57,391 nucleotides of DNA, taken from positions 1 to 57,391 of the forward strand of contig NZ_JACYXF010000037.1 of assembly GCF_015352985.1 (NCBI RefSeq), written 5' to 3'. The notes under the pieces are model-generated. The model saw only the letters and a program-made list of their open reading frames with translations. It was not told the origin of the DNA and did no database searches. The position numbers were made by a program, and so were the translations under genes. This document shows, one piece after another, positions 9,372 through 17,783 of the stretch (the stretch's first letter is position 1; each line of letters starts with the position of its first letter). The stretch is from Noviherbaspirillum malthae (GTDB lineage Bacteria > Pseudomonadota > Gammaproteobacteria > Burkholderiales > Burkholderiaceae_D).

Positions 9372-9854
9372 ATGCGTACAACCGTTTCAGCGGCAAAGGC
9401 TGTCGAGCTTGAATTGCAGCATGCACGGGAAGGAATGCTGTATTACACGAAGCTCGTCGAAAACCTTGAGGATGTGCTGGAAACGCTGGCAGCGATCGAT
9501 TCGCCGACAACGACAAAGCGTACAAAGGAAAGCAGCCGGACCGCATCCAGAGCGAAATCGAAACCGGCAGTGAAGGCTAGGCAAGCTGCCCCCAAGGCAT
9601 CGGCCAAGTCCGGTCTGCCGCCTACCGGGAAGGATTTCTGGCCCACGCTGCTGACGGATGTCCCGCAGCCGGCGGCAGAAATCTTCAAGGCAGCCGTCAA
9701 TGCGCTCGGCATCCGTCCCTCGGCCGATGACAAGAAAAAGCTGACGCAGCGCATGTCCAATGCATTAAGCGTCATGGCCAAGAATGGCGAAATTCATGCG
9801 GAAGGCGATCGCCGTACACGCCGCTATGCAAGGAATCCGCGCAGCGCGGCCTGA
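9372..9854 (+). CDS. Hypothetical basic protein with possible winged-helix C-terminus
   Basis: A 160-residue protein of unrecognised function. Residues 1-45 look helical (VELELQHAREGMLYYTKLVENLEDVLETL); 46-85 are a Lys/Ala/Ser/Thr-rich linker like histone-H1-type tails; 86-160 resemble a small winged helix (NALGIRPSADDKKKLTQRMSNALSVMAKNGEI followed by a basic RRTRRYARNP strand). A nucleoid- or DNA-binding role is an inference from composition. AAGG lies 9-12 nt before the ATG. A strong hairpin follows at 9889. Confidence 0.8.
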   Translation: MRTTVSAAKAVELELQHAREGMLYYTKLVENLEDVLETLAAIDSPTTTKRTKESSRTASRAKSKPAVKARQAAPKASAKSGLPPTGKDFWPTLLTDVPQPAAEIFKAAVNALGIRPSADDKKKLTQRMSNALSVMAKNGEIHAEGDRRTRRYARNPRSAA

Positions 9855-9888
9855 GATCAAGGCGGGCGTTCATTCCTTATCAGGCAAG

Positions 9889-9928
9889 GTGCAAGTCTTC
9901 AGGCAATGGCATGCCGCCAGACTTGCAC
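9889..9928. terminator. Hairpin between convergent genes
   Basis: Perfect 10-bp stem GTGCAAGTCT (9889-9898) with AGACTTGCAC (9919-9928) and a 20-nt loop containing a nested GGCA/TGCC pair. It lies between a plus-strand gene ending at 9854 and a minus-strand gene ending at 9974, so it probably acts as a bidirectional terminator. No long T-run follows on either side. Confidence 0.6.
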
Positions 9929-9973
9929 AGCAAGGCAGGGCACGCCTTGCGCCGATTCGATCGCAATAGCCGT

Positions 9974-10867
9974 TCATACCGACGCCCCATCGAATATTTC
10001 CCTCAGCCAGTCGGCAAATACGCGCACCCTTGCCGACAGCTGCCTGTTCTGCGGATAAAGCACCGACACCGGCAATGCAGGCGGCCCGAGATCGGTCAGC
10101 AGGATGCGCAGCCGGTCCGATTGCAATTCCTCGGCAATGCGATAGCGCGGCACCTGTATCAGCCCCAGCCCGGCTACCGCGCACGCTGTGTAGACCTCCG
10201 CACCGGTGACGGAAACGGAAGAGGTCAGCATCAGCTGTTTCACTTCATCGTTGATGATGAATTCAAGCGGATAGGGTTTGCCGGTCGCGGAGGAAACGAA
10301 ATTGACGCTGCGATGACCATCCAGCTCTTCAATGGTACGCGGCGTCCCGTATTCGGCAAGGTAAGCGGGACTGGCGCATGTGACTTGCTCAAGCAAGGCG
10401 ACACGGCGCGCGATCATTGAAGAATCCTGGAGGTTGCCTGCGCGGAGCACGCAGTCCACTCCTTCGCGCACCAGGTCGACCAGCCGGTCTCCCTCCCCGA
10501 TCTGGAGTTCGATGCCGGGATAACGTTTCAGGAATGCAGGCAGCGCGGGAATCACGAAATGGCGAGCCAGGGTTCCCTGCAGGTTCACGCGCAGCAAACC
10601 TTTCGGCGCGGCGTTGCGGAACGCTTCCTCGGTTTCCTCCAGATCGGCCAGCAGGCGCGCGCAGCGCTCCTGGTAAGCCGCGCCATCCAGCGTCGGCGTC
10701 ACGACCCGTGTCGTACGTTCCAGCAGTCGCGTACCGAGGCGTTCTTCCAGCCGCTTGATCGCATTGGTGACCGTCGCGCGCGGCAATTGCAGATCTTCGG
10801 CGGCCTGGGTAAAGCTTCGCCGTTCGACGATGCGGACGAAGATCTGCATTTCCTGGAAGCGATCCAT
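9974..10867 (-). CDS. LysR-family transcriptional regulator
   Basis: A 297-residue LysR regulator of normal length. An N-terminal winged HTH (FVRIVERRSFTQAAEDLQLPRATV) is followed by a LysR substrate-binding domain typical of the clade that controls oxidoreductase genes (ERTTRVVTPTLDGAAYQ; TASV-type C-terminal core). The start MDRFQEM is chosen by family length; an adjacent ATG (10870) is equally possible, while the longer frame to 10939 would cover the promoter. It diverges from the SDR gene at 10990 and is its likely regulator. Confidence 0.9.
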   Translation of the reverse strand: MDRFQEMQIFVRIVERRSFTQAAEDLQLPRATVTNAIKRLEERLGTRLLERTTRVVTPTLDGAAYQERCARLLADLEETEEAFRNAAPKGLLRVNLQGTLARHFVIPALPAFLKRYPGIELQIGEGDRLVDLVREGVDCVLRAGNLQDSSMIARRVALLEQVTCASPAYLAEYGTPRTIEELDGHRSVNFVSSATGKPYPLEFIINDEVKQLMLTSSVSVTGAEVYTACAVAGLGLIQVPRYRIAEELQSDRLRILLTDLGPPALPVSVLYPQNRQLSARVRVFADWLREIFDGASV

Positions 10868-10904
10868 CATGATAGACACCGGTATTGTTATTGCGAATGG
10901 AATA

Positions 10905-10923
10905 GTCTTGTCCATGGTAAGAC
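10905..10923. promoter_or_regulatory. Near-palindrome in the LysR/SDR divergent promoter
   Basis: GTCTT (10905-10909) and AAGAC (10919-10923) flank a CCATGG core, giving a dyad compatible with a LysR T-N11-A type box. It lies about 40 nt upstream of the regulator start and 67 nt upstream of the SDR start, as expected for an autoregulatory LysR site. The only support is symmetry and location. Confidence 0.4.
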
Positions 10924-10989
10924 AATTATCGATTTCCATGCATGGCGCATCATTCAGTCACCGTCACGACCGAATGAAAGGAAACCATC

Positions 10990-11730
10990 ATGTCTCAACA
11001 ATCCAGGAAAGTTGCCATCGTTACCGGCGCCTCCCGCGGCATTGGCGCCGCCGTTGCCGCACGTCTTGCCGAGGATGGCTTTGCCGTTGCCGTCAATTAC
11101 GCAAGCAATGCAGAGCTGGCCGACAAGCTGGTCCATTCCCTGCGCGCATCCGGCGCCAGCGCGATTGCCGTCAAGGCCGACGTGGCATCGGCCGCGGATA
11201 CGGCGCGCCTGTTCGATAACGTCGAACGCGAGCTCGGCAAAATCGATGTTCTTGTCAACAATGCGGGAATCCTGAAAGTCACCCCGCTGGCCGACACGAG
11301 CGATGCCTTGTTCGAGCAAACCTTCGGCGTCAATGTTCGCGGCACGTTCAACACCCTGCGCGAAGCGGCCCGGCGCATGAACGGCGGCGGACGCATCGTT
11401 AATTTCTCCACCACCGCATTGGCGCTGAACCTGCCGGGTTACGCAATCTACAACGGAACCAAGGCAGCGGTGGAAAGCATGACCCGCACCTTCGCCAAGG
11501 AGCTGCGCGGCAGGGACATTACCGTCAATGCAGTCGCTCCGGGGCCGGTTGCAACGGAGCTGTTCCTCGAAGGCAAAACCCAGGAACAGATCGACCACTT
11601 CGCCAGCATGCCGCCGCTCGGCCGCCTCGCGCAGCCGGACGACATTGCCAGTGTTGTTTCCTTCCTTGTCGGCCCCGATGCCGGCTGGGTGAACGGGCAG
11701 GTATTGCGGGCCAATGGAGGACTGGCATGA
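10990..11730 (+). CDS. Short-chain dehydrogenase/reductase (3-oxoacyl-ACP-reductase-like)
   Basis: A 246-residue classical SDR. Cofactor motif TGASRGIG (12-19), structural NNAG (90-93), and active-site Ser140 with Tyr154-x3-Lys158 are all present, so it should be an active NAD(P)-dependent oxidoreductase. The residue after beta-2 is not acidic (VNYASN), which favours NADP. AAAGGAAACC precedes the ATG. It is divergent from the LysR gene, a common arrangement for regulator and target. The substrate is not predictable. Confidence 0.93.
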   Translation: MSQQSRKVAIVTGASRGIGAAVAARLAEDGFAVAVNYASNAELADKLVHSLRASGASAIAVKADVASAADTARLFDNVERELGKIDVLVNNAGILKVTPLADTSDALFEQTFGVNVRGTFNTLREAARRMNGGGRIVNFSTTALALNLPGYAIYNGTKAAVESMTRTFAKELRGRDITVNAVAPGPVATELFLEGKTQEQIDHFASMPPLGRLAQPDDIASVVSFLVGPDAGWVNGQVLRANGGLA

Positions 11731-11781
11731 CCGGCCGTGAAGTCCGTAAAATCGGGGTCATGACAACCGGGGGATAATTTC

Positions 11782-12189
11782 GTGCCCACTCCGACTCCGA
11801 CTCCGACGCCAGCCAGGCCGCCCGCGCCCAGCAGTACCTTGTACCGGTCCGCCATGGGCATCGCCTCGGCGGCCGCATGCCTGCTCGTCTGGCTGAGCCT
11901 TGGTGTCGGCATCATCGGCAAGGATGGCGATCCCGCCAACCTGATGTATTTCGGCGTACTGGCCATTGGCGTCGTTGGTGCTGTCGTCGCCCGCTTCCGG
12001 GCTCCCGGCATGGCGCGCGCCCTGATCGCCACCGCGCTTGCCCAAGCCCTGGCTGCCGCGATCGCGCTGTTCGCAGGCCTGGGTCTTCCCTACAGCGGAC
12101 CGGCCGAGATTCTGCTGCTGAACGGGTTTTTCATCGCCCTGTTCGGCGCAGCCGCATGGCTTTTCCGGCGCGCCGGCAGCCGTGCATAA
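11782..12189 (+). CDS. Small membrane protein with (Pro-Thr) repeat at the N-terminus
   Basis: A 135-residue protein with about four hydrophobic helices: roughly 24-44, 52-68, 75-98 and 107-126. The start codon is GTG at 11782, preceded by GGGGGATAATTTC. The N-terminus is a Pro-Thr tandem (PTPTPTPTPARP) encoded by an ACTCCG repeat. No family recognised. It follows the SDR by 51 nt and could be cotranscribed. Confidence 0.7.
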   Translation: MPTPTPTPTPARPPAPSSTLYRSAMGIASAAACLLVWLSLGVGIIGKDGDPANLMYFGVLAIGVVGAVVARFRAPGMARALIATALAQALAAAIALFAGLGLPYSGPAEILLLNGFFIALFGAAAWLFRRAGSRA

Positions 12190-12292
12190 AATGCGAAGGC
12201 AAGGACGCGGAACCGGCACGGCCGAGCAAAGTTGATTATCATTGGGCAAGGACAGCGAACCGGCCGCGGACCGGTCGAATCGAGACACTTGC

Positions 12293-13168
12293 ATGCGCTC
12301 CAGCGATCACTTACCCAACTTTCAAGTATCACAATTCGGAGCGAATGCCGAACCCTTTCTGTTCGATCTCGTCAAGCTCGACGGCAGGACCGACGTGCCC
12401 CGCCCCTTCCTGCACCGGCACAGCTACTATCACCTGCTGTGGATCTCGGAAGCGCGCGGAAAGCATTTGCTGGACTTCGAAACGCTCGAAGTCAGGCCGC
12501 GGTCGGTCTTCTTCATCTCGCCGGGACAAATGCACGCCTGGAGTTCCGACATTGCGCCTTCGGGCTATGTTTTGAATCTCAGCGCCGAGTTCTTCCTGCA
12601 GATCTATCCGCGGCAGGACGACATTCCCTTCTTCGGCATCGCCAATGCCCATCCTGCGCTCTATCTGTCGGGGGAGCAGCATGGAGAATTGCAGCCGCTG
12701 CTGGCGGAGATCGAATGCGAATTCAACGCAAGAGATGCATGGGGCCATGATGCGATCCGGTCCTGCGTGCTGATGCTGCTGACCCGGCTGCGCCGCCTGC
12801 TGCCCGAGAGGCCCGGCGACCATGCGGCGCCAAGGCACTACAGCCTCGCCAGGCGGTTCAAGCTGCTGGTCGAGCAGCATTATCTGGAATACCGGTCGGT
12901 GAAGGAGTATGCGGATGCGCTGCTGGTCACGGAGCGCCGTCTCAATGAAGCGGTCAGGAGCACGACGGGGAAAACGGTCACCGCGCTCCTGCAGGAAAGG
13001 ATGCTGCTCGAAGCCAAGCGCCTGCTTACCCAATCCGACCTCGACATCTCCCAGGTGTCGTTCCGGCTCAACCTCGAAGATCCTGCCTACTTTTCGCGCT
13101 TCTTCAAGAAGCATACGGGCATGAGCCCCCTCGAATTCAAGAAGACCTTCTCGGGGCCGGTGTATTGA
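12293..13168 (+). CDS. AraC-family transcriptional regulator
   Basis: A 291-residue regulator. The N-terminal part is a cupin-like sensor (FLHRHSYYHLLWISEARGKHLLDFE and ISPGQMHAW). The C-terminal ~95 residues form the paired AraC HTH, ending in the family signature (ISQVSFRLNLEDPAYFSRFFKKHTG then MSPLEFKK). The ATG at 12293 is preferred over an upstream TTG at 12242, which would add 17 residues without family match. Tandem repeats just downstream and the TctC/NIPSNAP genes that follow make local control plausible. Confidence 0.9.
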   Translation: MRSSDHLPNFQVSQFGANAEPFLFDLVKLDGRTDVPRPFLHRHSYYHLLWISEARGKHLLDFETLEVRPRSVFFISPGQMHAWSSDIAPSGYVLNLSAEFFLQIYPRQDDIPFFGIANAHPALYLSGEQHGELQPLLAEIECEFNARDAWGHDAIRSCVLMLLTRLRRLLPERPGDHAAPRHYSLARRFKLLVEQHYLEYRSVKEYADALLVTERRLNEAVRSTTGKTVTALLQERMLLEAKRLLTQSDLDISQVSFRLNLEDPAYFSRFFKKHTGMSPLEFKKTFSGPVY

Positions 13169-13197
13169 CGTTTCGGCAATTCCAAACCTGGGAACAC

Positions 13198-13225
13198 GGA
13201 AAAGTTCAAGCGGAAAAGTCCAAGA
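13198..13225. repeat. Two tandem 14-bp repeats upstream of the TctC/Bug gene
   Basis: CGGAAAAGTTCAAG (13198-13211) is followed directly by CGGAAAAGTCCAAG (13212-13225), one mismatch. They lie between the AraC gene and the TctC-like gene it may control. AraC-family proteins bind direct repeats, so this is a candidate operator, although a 14-bp period is shorter than the classical spacing. Confidence 0.55.
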
Positions 13226-13346
13226 AAAAGGCGCTTAAGTCCTAACCTCCTTCCGCATCGACCGTTTAAGCTGCAAATGAACTGAACTGCCCGCGTCCAC
13301 AACAAGGCAGTGCTGGCCATTTCGAATCAACCTGGCAGGAGACACG

Positions 13347-14324
13347 ATGAACACCACCTTCCGATGCGCAGCCCTTGCTGCAGTGATGCTATCCCTACCC
13401 CTGGCCCATGCGCAGAACAAGGCCGAGGATTTTCCGAACAAGTCGGTGCGCGTAGTCCTGCCGTTCGCGCCGGGAGGCGCAACCGATGCGATCGCCCGCA
13501 CAGTCGCCCAGAAACTGTCCGAGAAGTGGGGCCAGCCGGTGATCGTCGACAATCGTGCAGGGGCCAACGGCAATATCGGTGCCGGACAGGCGGCGCGTTC
13601 GCCCGGTGATGGCTACACCATTCTGATGGCCACATCCAGCCACGCCATCAATGCCTCCCTGTACAAGAAGCTCGATTACAGCCTGAGCAAGGATTTCGCG
13701 GCGCTGTCCAACCTTGCGACCGTCCCGCTGATCCTGGTGGCCCATCCCGATGTCCCGGCCACCTCCGTCAAGCAGCTCGCAAGCCATGCCGGCTCCCAGC
13801 CCGGCAAACTGAACTTCGGTTCCGGCGGCGTCGGCACGGCCGCACATCTTGCGGGTGAACTCTTCAATACCGCATCCGGCGCGAAGATGGTGCATGTCGC
13901 CTACAAGGGCGGCGCGCTGGCGATGAACGATCTGCTCGGCGGACAAATCCAGGTCATGTTCGCCAACCTTCCCGAAGCCCAGGCTCAGGTCAAGTCGGCG
14001 AAGCTGCGCGCGCTCGCCATCACCGGAAACCAGCGCAATCCGCAGCTTCCCGACGTGCCGACATTCGCGGAATCCGGCTACAAGGAAATCGATCTCAAGT
14101 CCTGGTTCGGCATGTTTGCGCCGAAGAGCACCCCGGCGCCCATCGTCGACAAGCTCAGCCGCGATATCGCCGGCGTCGTCGCCGATCCGTCGGTCCAGCA
14201 GCGGCTCAAGGAACTGGGTGCGGAACCCATCGGAAACAGGCATGAGGAATTCCAGGCCTACGTCAACAGCGATATCGAGCGCTGGCGCACGCTGGTCCAG
14301 AAGTCCGGAGCAAGCGTCGATTAA
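13347..14324 (+). CDS. TctC/Bug-type periplasmic solute-binding protein
   Basis: A 325-residue protein of the tripartite tricarboxylate transporter receptor family. It has a signal peptide ending near AHAQ, then VRVVLPFAPGGATDAIAR, the ligand-contact loop of Bug proteins, and VAYKGGALAMNDLLGGQI, the second hallmark. Such proteins bind carboxylates or similar acids in the periplasm and usually deliver them to TctA/TctB. No tctA or tctB is present in the window, so this is an orphan receptor. CAGGAGAC lies just ahead of the ATG. The NIPSNAP gene follows after 33 nt. Confidence 0.94.
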   Translation: MNTTFRCAALAAVMLSLPLAHAQNKAEDFPNKSVRVVLPFAPGGATDAIARTVAQKLSEKWGQPVIVDNRAGANGNIGAGQAARSPGDGYTILMATSSHAINASLYKKLDYSLSKDFAALSNLATVPLILVAHPDVPATSVKQLASHAGSQPGKLNFGSGGVGTAAHLAGELFNTASGAKMVHVAYKGGALAMNDLLGGQIQVMFANLPEAQAQVKSAKLRALAITGNQRNPQLPDVPTFAESGYKEIDLKSWFGMFAPKSTPAPIVDKLSRDIAGVVADPSVQQRLKELGAEPIGNRHEEFQAYVNSDIERWRTLVQKSGASVD

Positions 14325-14357
14325 TTAATCAGAGTCAACACAACGGAAGTCAAGCAC

Positions 14358-14675
14358 ATGATCATTGATTTAAGAACCTACACCATGGTACCCGGCCGTC
14401 TGAAGGCATTCCTCGAACTCTACGAGCGCGAAGGCCTGCCGGTGCAGCGCAAGCATCAGGGCGACCCGATCGGCTACTTCGTGACCGAGATCGGCACCAA
14501 CAACCAGGTCGTGCACATGTGGGGCTATGAGAGCCTCGCCGACCGCGAGAAGCGCCGAGCGGCGCTGGATGCGGATCCGGAATGGGCGGCCTACCGCGCC
14601 AAGAGCGGTGCCGCGGGCAATGTGCAGCACCAGGAAAACAAGATCCTCAAATCGGTGTCGTTCTCGCCGATGTAA
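14358..14675 (+). CDS. NIPSNAP-family protein
   Basis: A 105-residue single-domain protein with the dimeric alpha/beta-barrel pattern of the NIPSNAP family: IDLRTYTMVPGRLKAFLELY at the start and VVHMWGYESLADREKRRAAL in the middle. Bacterial members often sit in catabolic operons; their reaction is mostly unknown. It is very probably cotranscribed with the TctC/Bug gene upstream. Confidence 0.88.
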   Translation: MIIDLRTYTMVPGRLKAFLELYEREGLPVQRKHQGDPIGYFVTEIGTNNQVVHMWGYESLADREKRRAALDADPEWAAYRAKSGAAGNVQHQENKILKSVSFSPM

Positions 14676-14701
14676 TCCCGGCAATATTTCAGCGGTATTC
14701 T

Positions 14702-15466
14702 TCAGGCAGCCGCGTTCGCCGGCTGCCATTTCTTATTCTCATCCGAACAGCCGAATACCCTCGCCGCCGTATTGCCGATATGAAGCCGCATTGCAGCGAG
14801 CGCACGCGCTTCATCCCTGTCGAGGATGGCATCGAGGATCATGCGATGCTCGGTTTCGATCTGAACCGACCGTTCAGTCTGGCCATGCAGAGACGAGAAC
14901 TGGCGGGACAGGTTCATCGTGAACAAGGCATGCGCTCGAAGCGATTCCATCACGGACGCAAACACCGGATTCTTCGTTGCCTGCGCAATCGCCAGATGAA
15001 ACCGGAAATCCGCTGCGGCTGAATTGCGGCTGCAATCCGTGCCTGCATGGAGCGCATGAAATGCCGCTTCCATCCGCTCGATATCGCCGGCGTCCCGATT
15101 CAATGCGCAAAGCCTGACGGCGCCAAGCTCCACGGTGCGCCTGAATTCGACATGCTGCCTGAGGTCGGCAATGCTCGACAGCGCCTGGTAGCGCGGCGCG
15201 CCGATCTGCCTGGCGAGAAGAGCGGCGGCGTTTGCGCTCCCTTCTCGAAAATGCGGCAGCGCTCCCTTGGCACGCAGCCTGATCAGGGCCTCGCGCACCG
15301 TAGGCCGTGACACATTGAATTTCCTGCACAGTGCGGCTTCCGTGAACTGGCGTCCATCCGCACCGAACTCACCGCGCCGGAAAGCTTCTTCGATTGCGTC
15401 GTGCACCAGCTCGACAAGATTGGGACGCCGGATGAGTCCCGGCATGGCTTCAGTAGACATCGTCAA
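14702..15466 (-). CDS. GntR-family regulator with FCD domain
   Basis: A 254-residue FadR-subfamily regulator. The N-terminal winged HTH contains the GntR signature (FTEAALCRKFNVSRPTVREALIRLRAKG); the C-terminal all-helical FCD domain carries the spaced His/Asp ligands of its metal site (DFRFHLAIA, TEHRMILDAI, MRLHIGN). Effectors are usually organic acids. It is downstream of the D-2-hydroxyacid dehydrogenase on the same strand (40-nt gap) and probably regulates that unit. Confidence 0.92.
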   Translation of the reverse strand: MTMSTEAMPGLIRRPNLVELVHDAIEEAFRRGEFGADGRQFTEAALCRKFNVSRPTVREALIRLRAKGALPHFREGSANAAALLARQIGAPRYQALSSIADLRQHVEFRRTVELGAVRLCALNRDAGDIERMEAAFHALHAGTDCSRNSAAADFRFHLAIAQATKNPVFASVMESLRAHALFTMNLSRQFSSLHGQTERSVQIETEHRMILDAILDRDEARALAAMRLHIGNTAARVFGCSDENKKWQPANAAA

Positions 15467-15506
15467 TGCTTTCTCCAGGTAAAACAGACGCCGCCCGCCG
15501 TGCCTG

Positions 15507-16460
15507 CTATGTCGTCAGGCTGTTCTCCGGCCGCTTACCGGCAAGTCCGTCCGCCAGACTCTGGAGCACCATTTCTCCCATGGCGGTCCTGCTTTCGATG
15601 GTGGCGCTTGCACGGTGCGCCTGCAGCACGACGTTGTCCATCTCGAACAGCGCTTCCGGCACATGGGGCTCATCCACGAATACGTCGAGCCCCGCGCCTG
15701 CGATGCGCCCGGTCTGCAGGGCATGGACCAGATCGTCTTCCCTGACCAGCCTGCCGCGGGCAATATTGACCAGGAAGCCGTCCTTGCCCAAGGCGTCAAG
15801 TATTTCGGCATTGACGATGCCTTCGGCCTTGTCCGCAGCGGCGCACAGCACCAGGGCATCGCTTTGCTCGGCAAGCTGTTTCAGGCTGCTCACGAATTCA
15901 TAGGACAAGCCGCCGACGGGCTGAAGGTCGGTGTAGCTGATCGAACAGCCGAATGCAGCGGCACGCGTCGCGACCGCCCGGCCTACCCGGCCCATGCCGA
16001 CGATGCCGACACGCATGCCGCTGAAACGGCGCGCCAGCGGAATGGCGCTCGGCTGCGGATGCTTGACCCACATGCCGTTGCGCACGAAGCGGTCGACCGC
16101 GCCGATGTTGCGGCAGGTCGCAAGCAGCAGGCCGATGGCCAGGTCGGCGACGTCTTCCGTCAGCGCGCCGAAGGTTCCGGTGACAGGAATGCCGCGTTCG
16201 CGGGCATAGGCGAGATCGACGGCATCCGTGCCCACGCCGTTGACCGCGACGACTTCAAGCGCCGGCAGCTGTTCCATCAATGCCCGGCTGATGCCGGTAT
16301 GGCCGCCGGTAATCACGCCTCGCACGGACTTGCCGATCTCGCGGATGTATTCCTCCTTGTTCTCCTGCTCGAAGTAGCGCCTGACGGTATAGAGCGCGTT
16401 CAGCTTCTGATTGATGGAGGGCACGAGTATCGGATTGAGTTGGAGGATTTCCGGTTTCAT
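15507..16460 (-). CDS. D-isomer-specific 2-hydroxyacid dehydrogenase (NAD-dependent)
   Basis: A 317-residue two-domain dehydrogenase. The Rossmann glycine motif (GIVGMGRVGRA) and catalytic Arg, Glu and His (NIARGRL, DVFVDEP, LQAHRASATIESR) are all present. It would interconvert a 2-oxoacid and a D-2-hydroxyacid, of the glyoxylate/hydroxypyruvate reductase type; the exact acid is unknown. The start MKPEILQLN is chosen by family length; the frame extends to 16544 without family support. Adjacent GntR and TctC/Bug genes point to uptake and oxidation of an organic acid. Confidence 0.92.
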   Translation of the reverse strand: MKPEILQLNPILVPSINQKLNALYTVRRYFEQENKEEYIREIGKSVRGVITGGHTGISRALMEQLPALEVVAVNGVGTDAVDLAYARERGIPVTGTFGALTEDVADLAIGLLLATCRNIGAVDRFVRNGMWVKHPQPSAIPLARRFSGMRVGIVGMGRVGRAVATRAAAFGCSISYTDLQPVGGLSYEFVSSLKQLAEQSDALVLCAAADKAEGIVNAEILDALGKDGFLVNIARGRLVREDDLVHALQTGRIAGAGLDVFVDEPHVPEALFEMDNVVLQAHRASATIESRTAMGEMVLQSLADGLAGKRPENSLTT

Positions 16461-16523
16461 GATTGGGTCTTTCTTTGCTGTTGAATGGGCGAGCGCCTGC
16501 ACCGCCCGTTTTTGAATGCGGTA

Positions 16524-16542
16524 GACGAAGACCGTCTTCGTC
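16524..16542. promoter_or_regulatory. Perfect 9-bp-arm palindrome upstream of the hydroxyacid dehydrogenase
   Basis: GACGAAGAC (16524-16532), one central base, then GTCTTCGTC (16534-16542). It lies 64 nt upstream of the dehydrogenase start, in the 180-nt gap after the TctC/Bug gene. Candidate operator, possibly for the adjacent GntR regulator; it could also act as an RNA hairpin, but no T-run follows. Confidence 0.5.
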
Positions 16543-16609
16543 ACCGATGGGGCGTGACGGACTCCGTAACGATCTGCGGTGATCTGGAGTGATCAGTGAT
16601 ACCCCGCCA

Positions 16610-16632
16610 TGTGCAACCCTATGGTTTGCACA
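16610..16632 (-). terminator. Hairpin just after the TctC/Bug stop codon
   Basis: TGTGCAA (16610-16616) pairs with TTGCACA (16626-16632), with CC/GG pairing closer to the loop. It starts 7 nt past the stop of the minus-strand gene at 16640. No T-tract follows, so it may be a weak terminator or an mRNA 3'-end protector. Confidence 0.4.
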
Positions 16633-16639
16633 CGCGGGT

Positions 16640-17638
16640 TCAGTCCACGGCGATTCCTTTTTCCTTGATCAGCCGTGCATACTTGCTCCTGTCGGCATCG
16701 ATCAGCGCCTGGAACCTGGCGGCATCGCTGCCTACGGGAACGGCGCCGAGGCCGGCGAACTTGTCGCGAATTTCCGGAGCATTCATCGCCTCCTGCACAT
16801 CCGCGGAAATCCGCTCGACCAGCGCTTTCGGCGTTCCCGCCGGTGCGAGCATGCCCATCCAGGATGTGGCGTTGAATCCGGGAACGGCGGCTTCGGCGAC
16901 GGTCGGCACGTTGGGCAGGGCCGACGCGCGCGTCGTGCCCATCTGCGCCAGCGGACGCAGCTTTCCGGACTTGATATGGGAATTGAGTTCCAGGATGGTC
17001 GCAACCGACATGTCGACCTGGCCGGCCAGCAGATCCTGGATGGCCGGACCGCCGCCCTTGTATGGCACGTGCAGCAGTTTCGTTCCCGTGCCGCTCGCCA
17101 GCAGCTCGGCAGCGAGATGCATGGAGCCGCCGGAACCGGACGAGCTGTACGACAAGCCGCCCGGCTTGGTTTTCGCAAGCGCGACCAGTTCGCCGAGGGA
17201 CTTCGCCGGCGAGTTCTGGTTGACGACCAGGAGCAGCGGCAGGTCAGCGATCAGGGACACCGCGGCAAACGCGGTGTCGGGGTTATACGTCATTTTCTTG
17301 TAGAGCGAAGGATTGACCGACTGCGTGCCGAGATTGCCGATCAGCAGCGTATAGCCGTCCGGCGTCGCCCGTGCAACGGCGTCCGCGCCGATCATTCCCG
17401 CCGCGCCGGGCTTGTTCTCCACCACCACCGGCTGCTTCCACTTCTGCGACAGTTTCTGCGCAAGAATCCTGGTGCCGGTATCCGTGCCGCCTCCGGGTGC
17501 GAAGGGGACCACAAGGGTGACGGAGCGCACCGGATAAGGTGAGGCAGAAGCAGCAGCCGACGCTTGGGCCTGCGCATGGGCGGTCATGGAAATCATGCAG
17601 CCGGCAGCGGCCGCCAGTACAACACGCAAGGTCGTCAT
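16640..17638 (-). CDS. TctC/Bug-type periplasmic solute-binding protein
   Basis: A 332-residue receptor. Signal peptide (TLRVVLAAAAGCMISMTAHAQ), VTLVVPFAPGGGTDTGTRI binding loop and VPYKGGGPAIQDLLAGQV second loop are typical. The start at 17638 is chosen because AGGA lies 8 nt upstream; a longer frame reaches 17668. It is transcribed toward the hydroxyacid dehydrogenase and divergent from the LysR gene at 17897. No TctA/TctB membrane partners are nearby. Confidence 0.93.
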   Translation of the reverse strand: MTTLRVVLAAAAGCMISMTAHAQAQASAAASASPYPVRSVTLVVPFAPGGGTDTGTRILAQKLSQKWKQPVVVENKPGAAGMIGADAVARATPDGYTLLIGNLGTQSVNPSLYKKMTYNPDTAFAAVSLIADLPLLLVVNQNSPAKSLGELVALAKTKPGGLSYSSSGSGGSMHLAAELLASGTGTKLLHVPYKGGGPAIQDLLAGQVDMSVATILELNSHIKSGKLRPLAQMGTTRASALPNVPTVAEAAVPGFNATSWMGMLAPAGTPKALVERISADVQEAMNAPEIRDKFAGLGAVPVGSDAARFQALIDADRSKYARLIKEKGIAVD

Positions 17639-17783
17639 TGTTCGTATCCTGTCGTTAATCATGGGCAAGTGAATTGGGTTGAAATCTATTGCGATACGGG
17701 AATAACAGGCTTGCCTCTGTCGATGAAGCTGCTTTCACTGCCCTGCATGATCCCGCCGGTCTCCAGCACTCTTCGTGCACATC

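Noticed and set aside
10559..11275. 238-codon plus-strand ORF across the LysR gene and SDR start
   Set aside because: It overlaps two well-supported genes in other frames and has no motif or ribosome site.
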